From: an uncultured Desulfobulbaceae bacterium
GTDB lineage: Bacteria > Desulfobacterota > Desulfobulbia > Desulfobulbales > Desulfocapsaceae
Assembly: GCA_903887485.1 (NCBI GenBank)
Contig: CAISPV010000056.1
Span: 1-35,510, forward strand
DNA: 35,510 nt
Direction of reading: 5' to 3'
Positions 16,704 to 24,362 of the stretch are shown here, one piece after another. The notes beneath the pieces were generated by a model, which worked only from the letters and a program-made list of their open reading frames with translations, was not told the DNA's origin and searched no databases. The translations under genes and the position numbers were made by a program. Each line of letters starts with the position of its first letter. Within the stretch, counting starts at the first letter, position 1.

Positions 16704-17054
16704 AATTATTCTACTCCTTCCAAGGGGAATAAATCAGAAAATCGGGGTGTCAAGCCGACAAGTCTTGCCAAGTCAGGTTTATCTAACATGACGATCAACA
16801 AACAGTTCTCTTATTATATATACTGTCTTTGCATAGTTCTCAAGTATCTCATTGCCGATATGCTTTTTCCCATTCTGGAAAATAACAAGCCACCATCTTT
16901 TTCAGATACCCAAAAATCTTTAAACTGTGTATTCTATCTGTGTAAGGTGTCGTTCAAAAATAGCTGTAACATGATCATATCATGAATGGCCCCTGATATT
17001 AACGTGAACAGGCCTTGCCTGTTCTTTCTCTTTCCTTTACTTATATCCATAATT
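16704..17054. other. Divergent intergenic region between thiC and gspG
   Basis: About 350 bp without a supported gene. The left part is the thiC leader and promoter. Near gspG is a short perfect dyad, CATGAT-CAT-ATCATG (16970-16984), a possible operator. The THI-box landmarks of a TPP riboswitch (CTGAGA, ACCTGATCTGG) were looked for on the minus strand and not found. No clear promoter for gspG was identified. Confidence 0.4.
16815..16843 (-). promoter_or_regulatory. Predicted sigma70-type promoter of thiC
   Basis: Read on the minus strand, TTGAGA (16838-16843) is followed after 17 nt by TATATA (16815-16820), close to consensus in sequence and spacing. It would give a leader of about 105 nt before the thiC ATG at 16703. 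Confidence 0.5.
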
Positions 17055-17543
17055 ATGAAAATCGCATCGATGTACGCAAAACACAGTCCCTTTCCAAGAC
17101 CTGTTCGCCTGATTCGTTCAAATCATGGCTTTACTCTCATTGAACTGCTGGTTGTTCTCATTATCATTGGCATTCTGGCGGGATATGTCGGACCAAAGAT
17201 CATGGGTCATCCGGAAGAGGCCAAACGCACCATGGCCGCTGTGCAAATCACCAGCCTGGAAACAGCCATTGAGTCTTATAAGCTTGACAATGGCGTTTAT
17301 CCCTCCACCGAACAAGGACTGCAAGCCCTGGTTGAGGCCCCAACCACGGGCAGACTTCCAGCAAAATGGCGCACTGGTGGTTATGTTGCCAAAGGAAAAG
17401 TTCCTAAAGATCCATGGGGCAACGACTATATCTATCTCTGTCCTGGAACTCACAGTGACTTTGATATTATCTCTTATGGAGGTGACGGTCAGGCCGGTGG
17501 GGAAGGTGATGACGTGGATATCACCAACTGGGCAAAGGAATAG
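17055..17543 (+). CDS. gspG: Type II secretion major pseudopilin GspG
   Basis: GspG is the main subunit of the pseudopilus that pushes exoproteins through the secretin. It has a prepilin leader ending in SNHG, then FTLIELLVVLIIIG with Glu at +5 after the processing site, and a single hydrophobic helix. Its C-terminal domain has the GspG calcium-site region (DPWGNDYIYLCPG, YGGDGQAGGEGDD). The start is uncertain: the ATG at 17055 gives a 162-residue precursor with a plausible basic leader, and in-frame ATGs at 16986 and 17070 also exist without a Shine-Dalgarno. It is first in the Gsp cluster. Confidence 0.93.
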   Translation: MKIASMYAKHSPFPRPVRLIRSNHGFTLIELLVVLIIIGILAGYVGPKIMGHPEEAKRTMAAVQITSLETAIESYKLDNGVYPSTEQGLQALVEAPTTGRLPAKWRTGGYVAKGKVPKDPWGNDYIYLCPGTHSDFDIISYGGDGQAGGEGDDVDITNWAKE

Positions 17544-17612
17544 CGGGTGGCCTGGACAAGTGTGATGGATCGTCTCAAGTGTGCAATCATCACGTCAATG
17601 TGTCCTTAAAAT

Positions 17613-18158
17613 ATGTCCGTGTTTGCATCTACCCCTCCTGTACCGCATGGTCGCTTTGCAAACCAACAGGGATTTACCCTGTTGGAGCTGATCATCGTCT
17701 GCCTGTTGATTACGGTCAGCCTGGCATTCAGTGTCCCTAATCTCCGTCAGTCTCTGGTTATTGATCAGCTTGCCGCCAATTCGCGAAAGGTCATGGCCTT
17801 GATCAAAGAGGTCCGCAACCTGGCAGCGCAAAAGCAGCAACCCTACTTGATCTACTTTGATCTTGATCGAAAAAAGATATGGTATCAACAAGATGTTCCC
17901 GCATCAAAGGAAGAAAAAAAACACGACAGCCCTCACCCCAGCATTCAGTTCCCCGCGTCTGTTCACATTCAGGATCTCCAGATCGGAACCGCGGAAAAGA
18001 AAACGTCCGGAGAAGTCGTCCTCTGGGTCAACAGGCAGGGATATCTGGAGCAGACCATCCTCCATCTGGCCGACGACCAGGAAAATGTCATCAGTCTTAG
18101 TCTTTCTCCCTTTTACCGCACGATAAAGGCCCATGACACCTATATTAGTCTGGAGTAA
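17613..18158 (+). CDS. gspH: Type II secretion minor pseudopilin GspH
   Basis: A 181-residue prepilin-like protein with leader ending NQQG and a mature start FTLLELIIVCLLITVSLAF, with Glu at +5. The soluble domain is beta-rich and weakly conserved, as is normal for GspH (GspH/FimT family). GspH is placed at the pseudopilus tip region with I, J and K. No Shine-Dalgarno precedes the start. It overlaps gspI by 26 bp. The 69 bp before it contain GGACA/TGTCC and GTGATG/CATCAC inverted repeats of unclear meaning. Confidence 0.82.
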   Translation: MSVFASTPPVPHGRFANQQGFTLLELIIVCLLITVSLAFSVPNLRQSLVIDQLAANSRKVMALIKEVRNLAAQKQQPYLIYFDLDRKKIWYQQDVPASKEEKKHDSPHPSIQFPASVHIQDLQIGTAEKKTSGEVVLWVNRQGYLEQTILHLADDQENVISLSLSPFYRTIKAHDTYISLE

Positions 18159-18579
18159 AAATTATTTTTCTTTCGTGCCCGGATTTGCGCATAAGCATGG
18201 GGGATTCACCTTGCTTGAAGTCATGATTGCCATCTCTCTGCTCGCCATTGCCCTGACCACCCTGTTTGGCTCCCAGTCGCAAAGCGTCTCCCTGTGTTCG
18301 ACCACCAAGTTCAACACCCAGGCACCATTTCTGGCTCAACTGAAGCTGGCAGAATTCACCAGAGCCACCGAAAGACCAACCTCCGATAATGGTGATTTTG
18401 GCGATCAATTTCCAGGGTATCAATGGAAAATAGAGACCGAAGATGCCAATCTTGAAGCATCAAAAATACTGAGCAAAGTGGGAAACACGCTCCAACGGCT
18501 TACCCTGACCGTTTCTTGGGGCAACAACCGCTATACATATGAGATTAAAAGCTATCTACTTAAAAAGACGGCAAGTTAA
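18133..18579 (+). CDS. gspI: Type II secretion minor pseudopilin GspI
   Basis: A 148-residue pseudopilin with cleavage context HKHGG followed by FTLLEVMIAISLLAIALT, which is typical of GspI (LLEVMIA). A small C-terminal domain follows. GspI nucleates the I-J-K tip complex. The start at 18133 lies inside gspH; a GTG at 18175 would avoid most of the overlap but leaves a very short leader. It is followed by a 72-bp gap holding a repeat element. Confidence 0.85.
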   Translation: MTPILVWSKNYFSFVPGFAHKHGGFTLLEVMIAISLLAIALTTLFGSQSQSVSLCSTTKFNTQAPFLAQLKLAEFTRATERPTSDNGDFGDQFPGYQWKIETEDANLEASKILSKVGNTLQRLTLTVSWGNNRYTYEIKSYLLKKTAS

Positions 18580-18580
18580 A

Positions 18581-18627
18581 AGCCGTTACGAAATAACCAT
18601 TATATTTTTATCCATTTCGTTACGGCT
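18581..18627. repeat. Inverted-repeat element between gspI and gspJ
   Basis: Arms 18581-18594 and 18614-18627 pair over 13 of 14 positions around an AT-rich 19-nt centre. The left arm contains CCGTTACGAAATAAC, identical in reverse complement to 15032-15046 at the end of the MITE-like element. It begins immediately after the gspI stop inside the operon. It may be a minimal relative of that element; an RNA hairpin here could tune expression of downstream genes. Confidence 0.55.
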
Positions 18628-18651
18628 CCTGATACCGGTTTTATTACCCCG

Positions 18652-19362
18652 ATGATGACATTGTTTTCTGACAACGGCCTGATGCAAAAAAGATCGTACC
18701 GAAGCAGCGGATTTACTCTTCTTGAGATCCTGATGGCGATTTCCATTCTTGCCATTGTCGTCTCTCTGGCATATGGCTCATATCGGGCCACCTTTCGCAT
18801 TATTGACAGCACCGAATCACAGACGGAGATATACAATAAGGCCCGCATTGCCATGGATCGGATAAGCACCGACCTTGGCTCTCTGTATCTGGGGACAAGC
18901 GGTTTTCTCCAAGGAAAACCACAAAATCTTGGTAACAGAGAGGCAGATACAATACAGTTCACATCCACCGCCCATCTTGTCTTGAACAGGAAAGAACAAG
19001 CAGCCGGATATGCTACCATCGGCTATACCGTAGAAGAAGATCCCGAGACCAAGGGCTTGCGCCTTTTTCGTCAGGACGTGGCCTTTCGACCCGTTGAGGG
19101 CGAAGCACCTGAGACCAGGAAAGGATTGCTCCTCTGTGATGGCTTGCAGGAAGTCAAGTTTTTCTATCATCGGAACAAACAGGACAAGCAGGACAACTGG
19201 GACAGCAAAGAGATCGAGAAGGCTGATACCAAGGCGCGTAAGCTGCCCGACTGGATTGAGATCAATCTTCTTTTTATTGATCCTGTCGTCGCCGACAAAC
19301 CCATCTGGTTTTCAACGGCAGTCACTTTTCCCGGCACCGATCCAAGCGGAGTAAAACCATAA
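18652..19362 (+). CDS. gspJ: Type II secretion minor pseudopilin GspJ
   Basis: A 236-residue prepilin with leader ending RSSG and mature start FTLLEILMAISILAIVVSLAYG. The large beta-rich domain ends with a conserved-style segment (LPDWIEINLLF...FSTAV), as in GspJ. It joins GspI and GspK at the pseudopilus tip. The start could be 18652 or the in-frame ATG at 18682; neither has a strong Shine-Dalgarno. One base separates it from gspK. Confidence 0.88.
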   Translation: MMTLFSDNGLMQKRSYRSSGFTLLEILMAISILAIVVSLAYGSYRATFRIIDSTESQTEIYNKARIAMDRISTDLGSLYLGTSGFLQGKPQNLGNREADTIQFTSTAHLVLNRKEQAAGYATIGYTVEEDPETKGLRLFRQDVAFRPVEGEAPETRKGLLLCDGLQEVKFFYHRNKQDKQDNWDSKEIEKADTKARKLPDWIEINLLFIDPVVADKPIWFSTAVTFPGTDPSGVKP

Positions 19363-19363
19363 G

Positions 19364-20416
19364 ATGCCGTCCTTTTCTTTCTTCTCTGCCTTCTCACCCA
19401 TAAAAAACAATCGAGGCATGGCCCTGCTGATTGTCTTGACCATCATCAGTCTGATTGTTGCTCTCACCATCCAGTTTAATAAAAATATGCGCCAGAACCT
19501 TCTGGCCTCGGGAATCCAGCGCAACAGTGGCAAGCTGGAGGTTATGGCTAGCTCTGGAGTTAATTTGGCCATGGCAGTCCTGATAAAAGATGCAAAAGAC
19601 AATGAGTACGATTCGCTCCAGGAGTCATGGGCACTTTTGGCCGACGAAGATCTGTCCAAACTTTTTGACGCTGGTTTGCTGACGATTAAAATCATCGACA
19701 ACAGTGGGAAATTCCAGGTCAACAGTGTGGTTCAGAGCAAAAACCAGCAACCTGATGGTAAGAATCCACCACAGATAAGCGAGCAAGAACTGGTTGCCCG
19801 CCGTAATATCCTGTGGCGATTGCTCCGCCAGGAGCCTTTTAATGTGGAAGACAGCGTCGCCACAACTATTATTGAATCGCTCATTGACTGGATTGACAGC
19901 GGAGATGGTGACGGGGAACAGGAATATGGCGCCGAATCCAGTTATTACCAGTCTCTGGATCCGCCATACGCTTGTAAAAATGGCCCGGTAGAGTTCGTTG
20001 AGGAACTTCTTCTGGTGAAAGGGTTCACTCCCGAACTGCTCTTTGGTACGGAAAAACATCCTGGCCTGGCCGCGTTGCTGACCGCCCAGGGGAATGATGG
20101 ACAGATTAACATCAATACCGCCGACCCTCTTCTGCTTCAGGCCTTGCATGAAGATATGACCAAAGAAATGGCTGAGGACATGCAGGCGTTCAGGGCAGAT
20201 AAAAAGAATAAAGACAAACTGGCCTCAACAGCATGGGTTGCCGAGGTTCTTCCTTTCTTTACCGGACAAAATACGTTAAAGAATATAACAGTAAAAAGTC
20301 AGTCGTTTACCATCTTCTCTCATGCCCAACTGGACTCTACGGAAAGAAATATCGTGGCCACCGTGCAACGAGAAGAGAAGCAGAAGATCACTCTCCTGAG
20401 CTGGAAGGTTGAATAA
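19364..20416 (+). CDS. gspK: Type II secretion minor pseudopilin GspK
   Basis: GspK is the largest pseudopilin and caps the tip. The 350-residue protein has a leader ending NNRG and mature start MALLIVLTIISLIVALTIQ. It lacks the +5 Glu, a known hallmark of GspK that fits its tip position. The inserted alpha domain with helix-hairpin-helix-like repeats is represented by VATTIIESLIDWIDSGDGDGE and QININTADPLLLQAL. The acidic DSGDGDGE stretch is the usual calcium or metal region. It is followed by a 166-bp gap with repeats. Confidence 0.9.
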   Translation: MPSFSFFSAFSPIKNNRGMALLIVLTIISLIVALTIQFNKNMRQNLLASGIQRNSGKLEVMASSGVNLAMAVLIKDAKDNEYDSLQESWALLADEDLSKLFDAGLLTIKIIDNSGKFQVNSVVQSKNQQPDGKNPPQISEQELVARRNILWRLLRQEPFNVEDSVATTIIESLIDWIDSGDGDGEQEYGAESSYYQSLDPPYACKNGPVEFVEELLLVKGFTPELLFGTEKHPGLAALLTAQGNDGQININTADPLLLQALHEDMTKEMAEDMQAFRADKKNKDKLASTAWVAEVLPFFTGQNTLKNITVKSQSFTIFSHAQLDSTERNIVATVQREEKQKITLLSWKVE

Positions 20417-20438
20417 TAAAAGTAACGACTCAGGTGGA

Positions 20439-20560
20439 TAGGCCGAAGGTTGAAAGTTTTTAGGGACAAAGAATGTGTAATCTACTACACTCAGAGCTTT
20501 TGAAATGGCGGAAGCGATGATTGATATACTTCAGTTTTCAGCCTAACTACCCGAGTAGTT
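20439..20560. repeat. Inverted-repeat element between gspK and gspL
   Basis: Outer arms 20439-20454 and 20530-20545 pair over 15 of 16 positions if three G-T wobbles are allowed. Inside is GTGTA/TACAC (20475-20479 with 20486-20490). Just outside is a perfect hairpin AACTAC-CCGA-GTAGTT (20545-20560). The interior has no open frame. This breaks the otherwise tight operon and looks like an inserted palindromic repeat. Its class is unknown. Confidence 0.45.
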
Positions 20561-20582
20561 ATAAATAAAAGTTGAATAACCA

Positions 20583-22166
20583 ATGAGTAGTAAATTTCTT
20601 GCTATTGACATCAAACACGACTTGCTCACCGCAATCGTCTTTACTGTTGACGCCAAAGCAATGCACATCATCGACCAGACGATGGTGATAGTTGCCGACC
20701 GGTCCTTTGAAGAGGTATTGATGGAGTTGAGTCAGAAGATTGATTGTCAAGAGGCATCCTGCCATATTGCCTTTGAGGCCGAGTCTTTTTTCTATCGCAA
20801 TCTCTTGTTGCCTTTTACCGACACGAAAACCATCGATAAGATCCTGCCCTTTGAGCTGGAAGAAAATACTCCGGTAAAAATAGATCGACTGCTCATCGAT
20901 GCAATGATTGCAAGGGAAGGGAAACAAAAAAGTCAGGTCATTGCCGCCATGATTGATCGGGATCTCCTGGCAACGCGACTTGCAACCTTGCAGGCGCTGG
21001 GAATTGATCCGGAAACGGTGACTATCTCCGGCATCCCGATCGCCCTTCGCCTGACTCATACCCCTGACCTGCCTGCAGATTTTCTGCTCCTTACTCTTGA
21101 TCTGCAACGGGCAACCTTTATCCTTGTCCGTTCGGGTCACATCAGCGTGATCCGTCCTCTTGTTTTTGACCCAGGTCTCCAGGCTGGTTTCCATGTCGAT
21201 CAGGACAGCAAGAGCATTAAGGTTTTTCGACCAGAAAACAGTGAGAACACCTTTCAGGCATTGTGCATTGCTATTCAACAGACTCTGCAGTCAGTATTTC
21301 ACGCCGGTGAGCTTGCCGTTTACCTGAGCGGGCCTGTTGGCGCCTTGCCAGGGACCGCAGACCGCATCCAGGCCGGTCTCGGTAATATCTGCCAGAGCTG
21401 CACCCTGGTAAGTGGTGTCCCGACGGTCATGGATGCCCCAGTGTCGCTTGCGACAGGGATTGCCCCGGCGGAAGAGCAACCAACGCAGGAGCAACCGACG
21501 GCCATAGACAGTCTGGTGCCGCCATTCATGCCAACTCAAGATGAAAAATGGTTAGCTGGCATTATGGAAGATTCCGTAAATCTGGGCTGGCAGATTACAA
21601 AAAACTGGAAGGGCTTCAACTTCCGTAAAGAGGCCTTTGCCACCAGAAAGTCATTCACCGACAGCAGAACACTGGCATTTGCAATTGTTCTGCCTCTGAT
21701 ATCAGTCGTTCTGCTGTCAATCCTTTATGTCTGGGTTGATTATACCAAGCTTCTTAAAAAACAGAACGAACTCAACGCCCAGATCCACGCGGTATTTGCG
21801 GAGACCTTGCCGGAAATAACCCGAATTGTTGATCCCCTCCAGCAGCTTCAGGTCAAGATTCGTGAGACCAAGCAGACTACCATGGACAAGGATGGCACCC
21901 TGCCGGCAATGACCATTCTCGATATGCTTGCCGAAATATCGGCAAGCATCCCGGGGACACTGGATGTCCGTCTGGCACATTTTGTCGTCGATGACAATGG
22001 GTTGCGTCTTAAGGGCACCACCGACACATTCAATACCGTGAATGCAATCAAGAAAGGGCTGGAGCAATCTCACGTTTTCAGCAATGTTGAAATCAGTGCG
22101 GCCAATCTTGATGCCAAAAGCTCAAAGATCCGATTTGAGCTGAAACTGACCATGAAAGGTGTATAA
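20583..22166 (+). CDS. gspL: Type II secretion inner-membrane platform protein GspL
   Basis: GspL links the GspE ATPase to the periplasmic parts. The 527-residue protein has a large cytoplasmic actin-like domain (about 1-290, beginning FLAIDIKHDLLTAIVF). An acidic, Gln/Pro-rich linker follows (AEEQPTQEQPTAI, ~300-315). One transmembrane helix lies around 365-388. The periplasmic part has a coiled segment and a ferredoxin-like end. It is longer than the ~400 residues usual for GspL and resembles PilM plus PilN joined. No clear Shine-Dalgarno. gspM begins 3 bp after its stop. Confidence 0.82.
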   Translation: MSSKFLAIDIKHDLLTAIVFTVDAKAMHIIDQTMVIVADRSFEEVLMELSQKIDCQEASCHIAFEAESFFYRNLLLPFTDTKTIDKILPFELEENTPVKIDRLLIDAMIAREGKQKSQVIAAMIDRDLLATRLATLQALGIDPETVTISGIPIALRLTHTPDLPADFLLLTLDLQRATFILVRSGHISVIRPLVFDPGLQAGFHVDQDSKSIKVFRPENSENTFQALCIAIQQTLQSVFHAGELAVYLSGPVGALPGTADRIQAGLGNICQSCTLVSGVPTVMDAPVSLATGIAPAEEQPTQEQPTAIDSLVPPFMPTQDEKWLAGIMEDSVNLGWQITKNWKGFNFRKEAFATRKSFTDSRTLAFAIVLPLISVVLLSILYVWVDYTKLLKKQNELNAQIHAVFAETLPEITRIVDPLQQLQVKIRETKQTTMDKDGTLPAMTILDMLAEISASIPGTLDVRLAHFVVDDNGLRLKGTTDTFNTVNAIKKGLEQSHVFSNVEISAANLDAKSSKIRFELKLTMKGV

Positions 22167-22169
22167 CTC

Positions 22170-22751
22170 ATGACAGTCTTGACTTTTCGCAACGCCATCC
22201 AGATGGCTCTGGGTAAGACCGGCTTTAATAAACTGGAAAAACGTGAAAAACGCGTTGTTGTAGTTGGGGCTATTTTGTTTGTTTGTTTTGCCTTGTTTCA
22301 CTTTACAGTCTCTCCCCTGCTCCAGGCTCGGCAACAGACCCAAAAGGTATTGATCCAAAAAAAAGAGGATATCCAGAAGATTCGTCAACTCCAGGCAGAG
22401 TATCGTCAACTTCAGAACCAGGCGGTGAATATCCAGAACAGGTTGCAAAAAAGGAGCTCCTCTTTCACCCTTTTTTCTTTCATTGAAGAGCGAGCCACCA
22501 AGGCCAATGTCAAGCAACTGATCAACTCCATGACCCCTTCAACCTCCGAGGGTGAAGGCCCGCTGCAGGAGTCCCGGGTTGATCTCAAACTGGAGAAGAT
22601 ATCCCTGCAGCAATTGGTGGATTTTTTACAGCAGGTTGAATCAATTGACGATGTTGTCATGATCAAACGGATCTCGATCCAGGAAAACAGTAAAGAAGAA
22701 GGCTTATTGGATGTGGTGATGAAGATTATAACATTTACAAAAAAATCCTGA
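22170..22751 (+). CDS. gspM: Type II secretion protein GspM
   Basis: The 193-residue protein has a short basic cytoplasmic N-terminus, one transmembrane helix (VVVVGAILFVCFALFHFTV, about residues 29-47), a Gln-rich coiled coil (about 50-100) and a small ferredoxin-like periplasmic domain. This is the GspM/PilO plan; GspM pairs with GspL in the platform. The assignment rests on topology and position between gspL and gspN, as the family is poorly conserved. Confidence 0.78.
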   Translation: MTVLTFRNAIQMALGKTGFNKLEKREKRVVVVGAILFVCFALFHFTVSPLLQARQQTQKVLIQKKEDIQKIRQLQAEYRQLQNQAVNIQNRLQKRSSSFTLFSFIEERATKANVKQLINSMTPSTSEGEGPLQESRVDLKLEKISLQQLVDFLQQVESIDDVVMIKRISIQENSKEEGLLDVVMKIITFTKKS

Positions 22752-22753
22752 TT

Positions 22754-23638
22754 ATGACCTTTTTGCAAAATACCTTCTGGCGTTGGTCGCTTTATGGCAT
22801 CTATGCCCTACTGCTGGTCGCAATTTTGCTCTATCTCCGTTTTCCGACGCAAAAATTCAAGACCTTCTGCGCCCAGGTTGTCAGCCAACACTTTTCTGGC
22901 TATGAGAACTCAATCGAGTCGTTAAGGTATCAGTTTCCACTCACTCTGGTGGCCAATAACCTGCGCCTGCAAGCCAATAATCAAGCAGCGAAAGATGTCA
23001 TTGACCTCCCCAAAGTTACTCTTACTCCCAGCCTCAGTGGTAAAGGCAAGACCTTTTCCATCTCCATCACTGCTTATGGGGGAACACATCAGGCTACCCT
23101 GGTACTTGATGCCCATAACACCTTTACCCTGCCCAAAATAGAGATTAATGGCCTTGACCTGGCCAAACTGCCCTGGTTACAGGCACAGACCGGACGAGCC
23201 ATAACCGGTCTGCTCACGGCCCAGGGCAGCTATTCAGGACAAAGCGGACAGGACATATCCAAGGGAACAGGGCAGGGCACTGTCTCTGTCAAAAACGGAA
23301 CCTTCGAGCTGCTCGAGCCAATCCTGTCCCTGAAAAACATTGATGTCGCGAGTGGTGAAACGCTCATCAAGCTGCAGGAGCAGAAGATGCTGCTGACCAA
23401 AGGGAAATTCAGTGGTAAAGAGCTGGCGGGCACCTTTTCCGGCCAGATTGATTCGCTGGGCGTAAACCTTGCTGCCATGCAACTTGACGTGAAAGGCGCT
23501 CTGGCCCCTCTGCCTGCCCTGATCAAAAAGAATGGACTGGCCCAGCCAGTATTGCAACAGTTGCAAAAGAATCATGCGACCCTTCCTTTTCAACTGCAAG
23601 GGACGATTGGTAAACCTGTCTTTCGTTTTGATTCTTAA
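22754..23638 (+). CDS. gspN: Type II secretion protein GspN
   Basis: A 294-residue protein with one N-terminal transmembrane helix (WSLYGIYALLLVAILLYLRF) and a long beta-rich periplasmic domain of the GspN/AsmA-like type (LTVALP-style strands, GLLTAQGSYSG, GTGQGTVSVKNGTFELL). GspN is an accessory component, absent from many systems; an AsmA-like fold may suggest a role in envelope lipid or secretin placement, which is inference. It is 2 bp after gspM and 1 bp before gspC. Confidence 0.75.
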   Translation: MTFLQNTFWRWSLYGIYALLLVAILLYLRFPTQKFKTFCAQVVSQHFSGYENSIESLRYQFPLTLVANNLRLQANNQAAKDVIDLPKVTLTPSLSGKGKTFSISITAYGGTHQATLVLDAHNTFTLPKIEINGLDLAKLPWLQAQTGRAITGLLTAQGSYSGQSGQDISKGTGQGTVSVKNGTFELLEPILSLKNIDVASGETLIKLQEQKMLLTKGKFSGKELAGTFSGQIDSLGVNLAAMQLDVKGALAPLPALIKKNGLAQPVLQQLQKNHATLPFQLQGTIGKPVFRFDS

Positions 23639-23639
23639 C

Positions 23640-24362
23640 ATGGCTGAGAGAATGGTAAATCATTTCAAAAAAGTAATCCCTTTTATCATTATCACCATAT
23701 TGGCGATAGGTGGGGTTGAAGCATTTTATCGGATTCCTTTTACTCGACTCATGCAAACAAGTCAGGCAATTAAGGTTCAAGATGCAGGAGCAAAAATTGC
23801 AGTTCCGGTTGCAAACGGGCAGAAGAAACATCCAGACTTCCAGACAATTCTCAAGCGGAATCTCTTTGGCCCTCCCCCGAAAGAAGTAAAAGCCGCAACA
23901 ACAGCTGCCCCTGTTAAGCCTGTAGCTACGGCACTTGAGCTGAGCCTGGTAGGCACCATTACCGGGCCGCCCAATACTCGCCGCGCCATTCTCCTTGACA
24001 AAAAAAAGAAGGTACAGGATATCTATAATCAGGGTGATACGGTACTGGGGGCTTTGATCAAAGAGATCCAGCGTGAAAAAATTATCCTCAATGTAAACGG
24101 CAAAGAGGAGATGCTTGTTCCGGAAACTCAGAAGACAAAACCCGGTGCTGCGACAATCCCTAATTTCTCCTCGCCGATGCCACCGGCGGATATGGGACAG
24201 GTTCCTCCCCCTGAGGTACCTGTAGAAAGTGGGTTGGAACAACCTATGCCCATAGTAACCCCGGAAGCTCCAGAATCGGCAGATTCCAATCTACCTAACA
24301 TCAACAAACGACCCAACACCAATAATCCACCTAACACCAATAATAATCAGGAAACGCCATGA
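23640..24362 (+). CDS. gspC: Type II secretion protein GspC (short form without PDZ)
   Basis: GspC joins the inner-membrane platform to the secretin. The 240-residue protein has one N-terminal transmembrane helix (VIPFIIITILAIGGVEAF) and a homology-region domain (FQTILKRNLFGPPP, LVGTITGPPNTRRAILLD, DIYNQGDTVLGALIKEI). In place of the PDZ or coiled-coil end it has a Pro/Asn-rich tail with a repeated PNTNN motif. The ATG at 23640 is chosen as it follows the gspN stop by one base; an ATG at 23652 is an alternative. The stop overlaps gspD as ATGA. Confidence 0.8.
   Translation: MAERMVNHFKKVIPFIIITILAIGGVEAFYRIPFTRLMQTSQAIKVQDAGAKIAVPVANGQKKHPDFQTILKRNLFGPPPKEVKAATTAAPVKPVATALELSLVGTITGPPNTRRAILLDKKKKVQDIYNQGDTVLGALIKEIQREKIILNVNGKEEMLVPETQKTKPGAATIPNFSSPMPPADMGQVPPPEVPVESGLEQPMPIVTPEAPESADSNLPNINKRPNTNNPPNTNNNQETP

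Noticed and set aside
16704-16985. TPP or cobalamin riboswitch before thiC
   Set aside because: The conserved cores (CTGAGA with ACCTGATCTGG; B12 box) are not present on the minus strand by eye.
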